Source of the DNA: Alistipes sp.
Lineage (GTDB): Bacteria > Bacteroidota > Bacteroidia > Bacteroidales > Rikenellaceae
NCBI GenBank assembly: GCA_017560305.1
Contig: JAFYOF010000186.1
Location: forward strand, 1 to 6,560
DNA: 6,560 nucleotides
Direction of reading: 5' to 3'
The notes beneath the pieces were generated by a model that saw nothing but the letters and a program-made list of their open reading frames with translations, did not search any database and was not told where the DNA came from. Both the position numbers and the translations under genes were made by a program. This document shows, piece by piece, positions 6,457 to 6,560 of the stretch. Position 1 is the stretch's first letter, and each line of letters opens with the position of its first letter.

Positions 6457-6560
6457 TCAAACCTGAATCTGTACCTCAACACCTGAAGGCAACTCGAGCT
6501 TCATCAAAGCATCGATAGTCTTTGGGGTTGAAGAGTAGATGTCGATAATGCGCTTGAAAG
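6457..6560 (-). CDS. rpsJ: 30S ribosomal protein S10, C-terminal end only
   Basis: S10 is a 30S head protein and, as NusE, a partner of NusB and NusG in transcription antitermination and transcription-translation coupling. Only the last 33 codons and the TGA stop (6457-6459) lie in the window; the start is beyond the right edge. The visible end [33 protein letters not shown] matches the family C-terminus (H/F-K-R-x-x-D-I-Y-S-x-T-x-K-T-x-D-A-L-M, then L-P-S-G-V-E-V-x-I-x-V). Being the gene before rplC, it fixes this block as the S10 operon. The stop is followed after one base by the large stem-loop. Confidence 0.96.
   Translation of the reverse strand, partial: FKRIIDIYSSTPKTIDALMKLELPSGVEVQIQV

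Noticed and set aside
6333..6518. 61-codon plus-strand frame across the gap and into rpsJ
   Set aside because: It overlaps the certain S10 coding end on the opposite strand and covers the hairpin; there is no protein-like composition or family resemblance.
1..6560. A hidden new system (defence, mobile element, biosynthetic or CRISPR locus)
   Set aside because: All but about 4% of the window is accounted for by fifteen recognisable ribosomal protein genes in canonical order; no foreign gene, array or element boundary is visible.

Overview
The window is a single, uninterrupted block of ribosomal protein genes, all on the minus strand. It is the S10 operon running into the start of the spc operon. 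In transcription order, from the right edge to the left, it reads rpsJ (3' end only), rplC, rplD, rplW, rplB, rpsS, rplV, rpsC, rplP, rpmC, rpsQ, rplN, rplX, rplE, rpsN (3' end cut off by the window). This is the classical bacterial order with no insertion, loss or rearrangement. No tRNA, rRNA, mobile element, CRISPR array, transporter or unfamiliar gene is present.

The proteins look like Bacteroidota, probably order Bacteroidales. The evidence is a long L22 with a Lys-rich N-terminal extension, a 208-residue L4, a 187-residue L5, a zinc-free S14 beginning [13 protein letters not shown], and the general absence of Shine-Dalgarno motifs before the start codons, most of which follow A/T- or purine-rich sequence instead. 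A gut lineage such as Alistipes/Rikenellaceae is possible, but that is impression only.

Layout: 6457-6560 is the last 33 codons of rpsJ. 6296-6456 is a 161-base gap, the only substantial non-coding stretch. 3918-6295 holds rplC-rplD-rplW-rplB. 2029-3900 holds rpsS-rplV-rpsC-rplP. 280-2009 holds rpmC-rpsQ-rplN-rplX-rplE. 1-278 is rpsN. Every other junction is 25 bases or less, and rplX and rplE share one base (TAATG), so the genes are almost certainly cotranscribed and in places translationally coupled.

The products build both ribosomal subunits. L3, L4, L23, L2, L22, L16, L29, L14, L24 and L5 go into the 50S subunit (peptidyl-transferase surroundings, exit tunnel, tRNA corridor, central protuberance). 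S10, S19, S3, S17 and S14 go into the 30S subunit (head and mRNA entry, plus the early body binder S17).

I found no convincing new biological system. The one part not explained by ordinary ribosomal protein genes is the rpsJ-rplC gap. It holds a long GC-rich stem-loop starting one base after the rpsJ stop codon, a small GNRA-type hairpin, and then a very AT-rich tract with a 28-base dyad and a T7 run. It could be a terminator/attenuator, an RNA regulatory or processing element, or an internal promoter for rplC onward.
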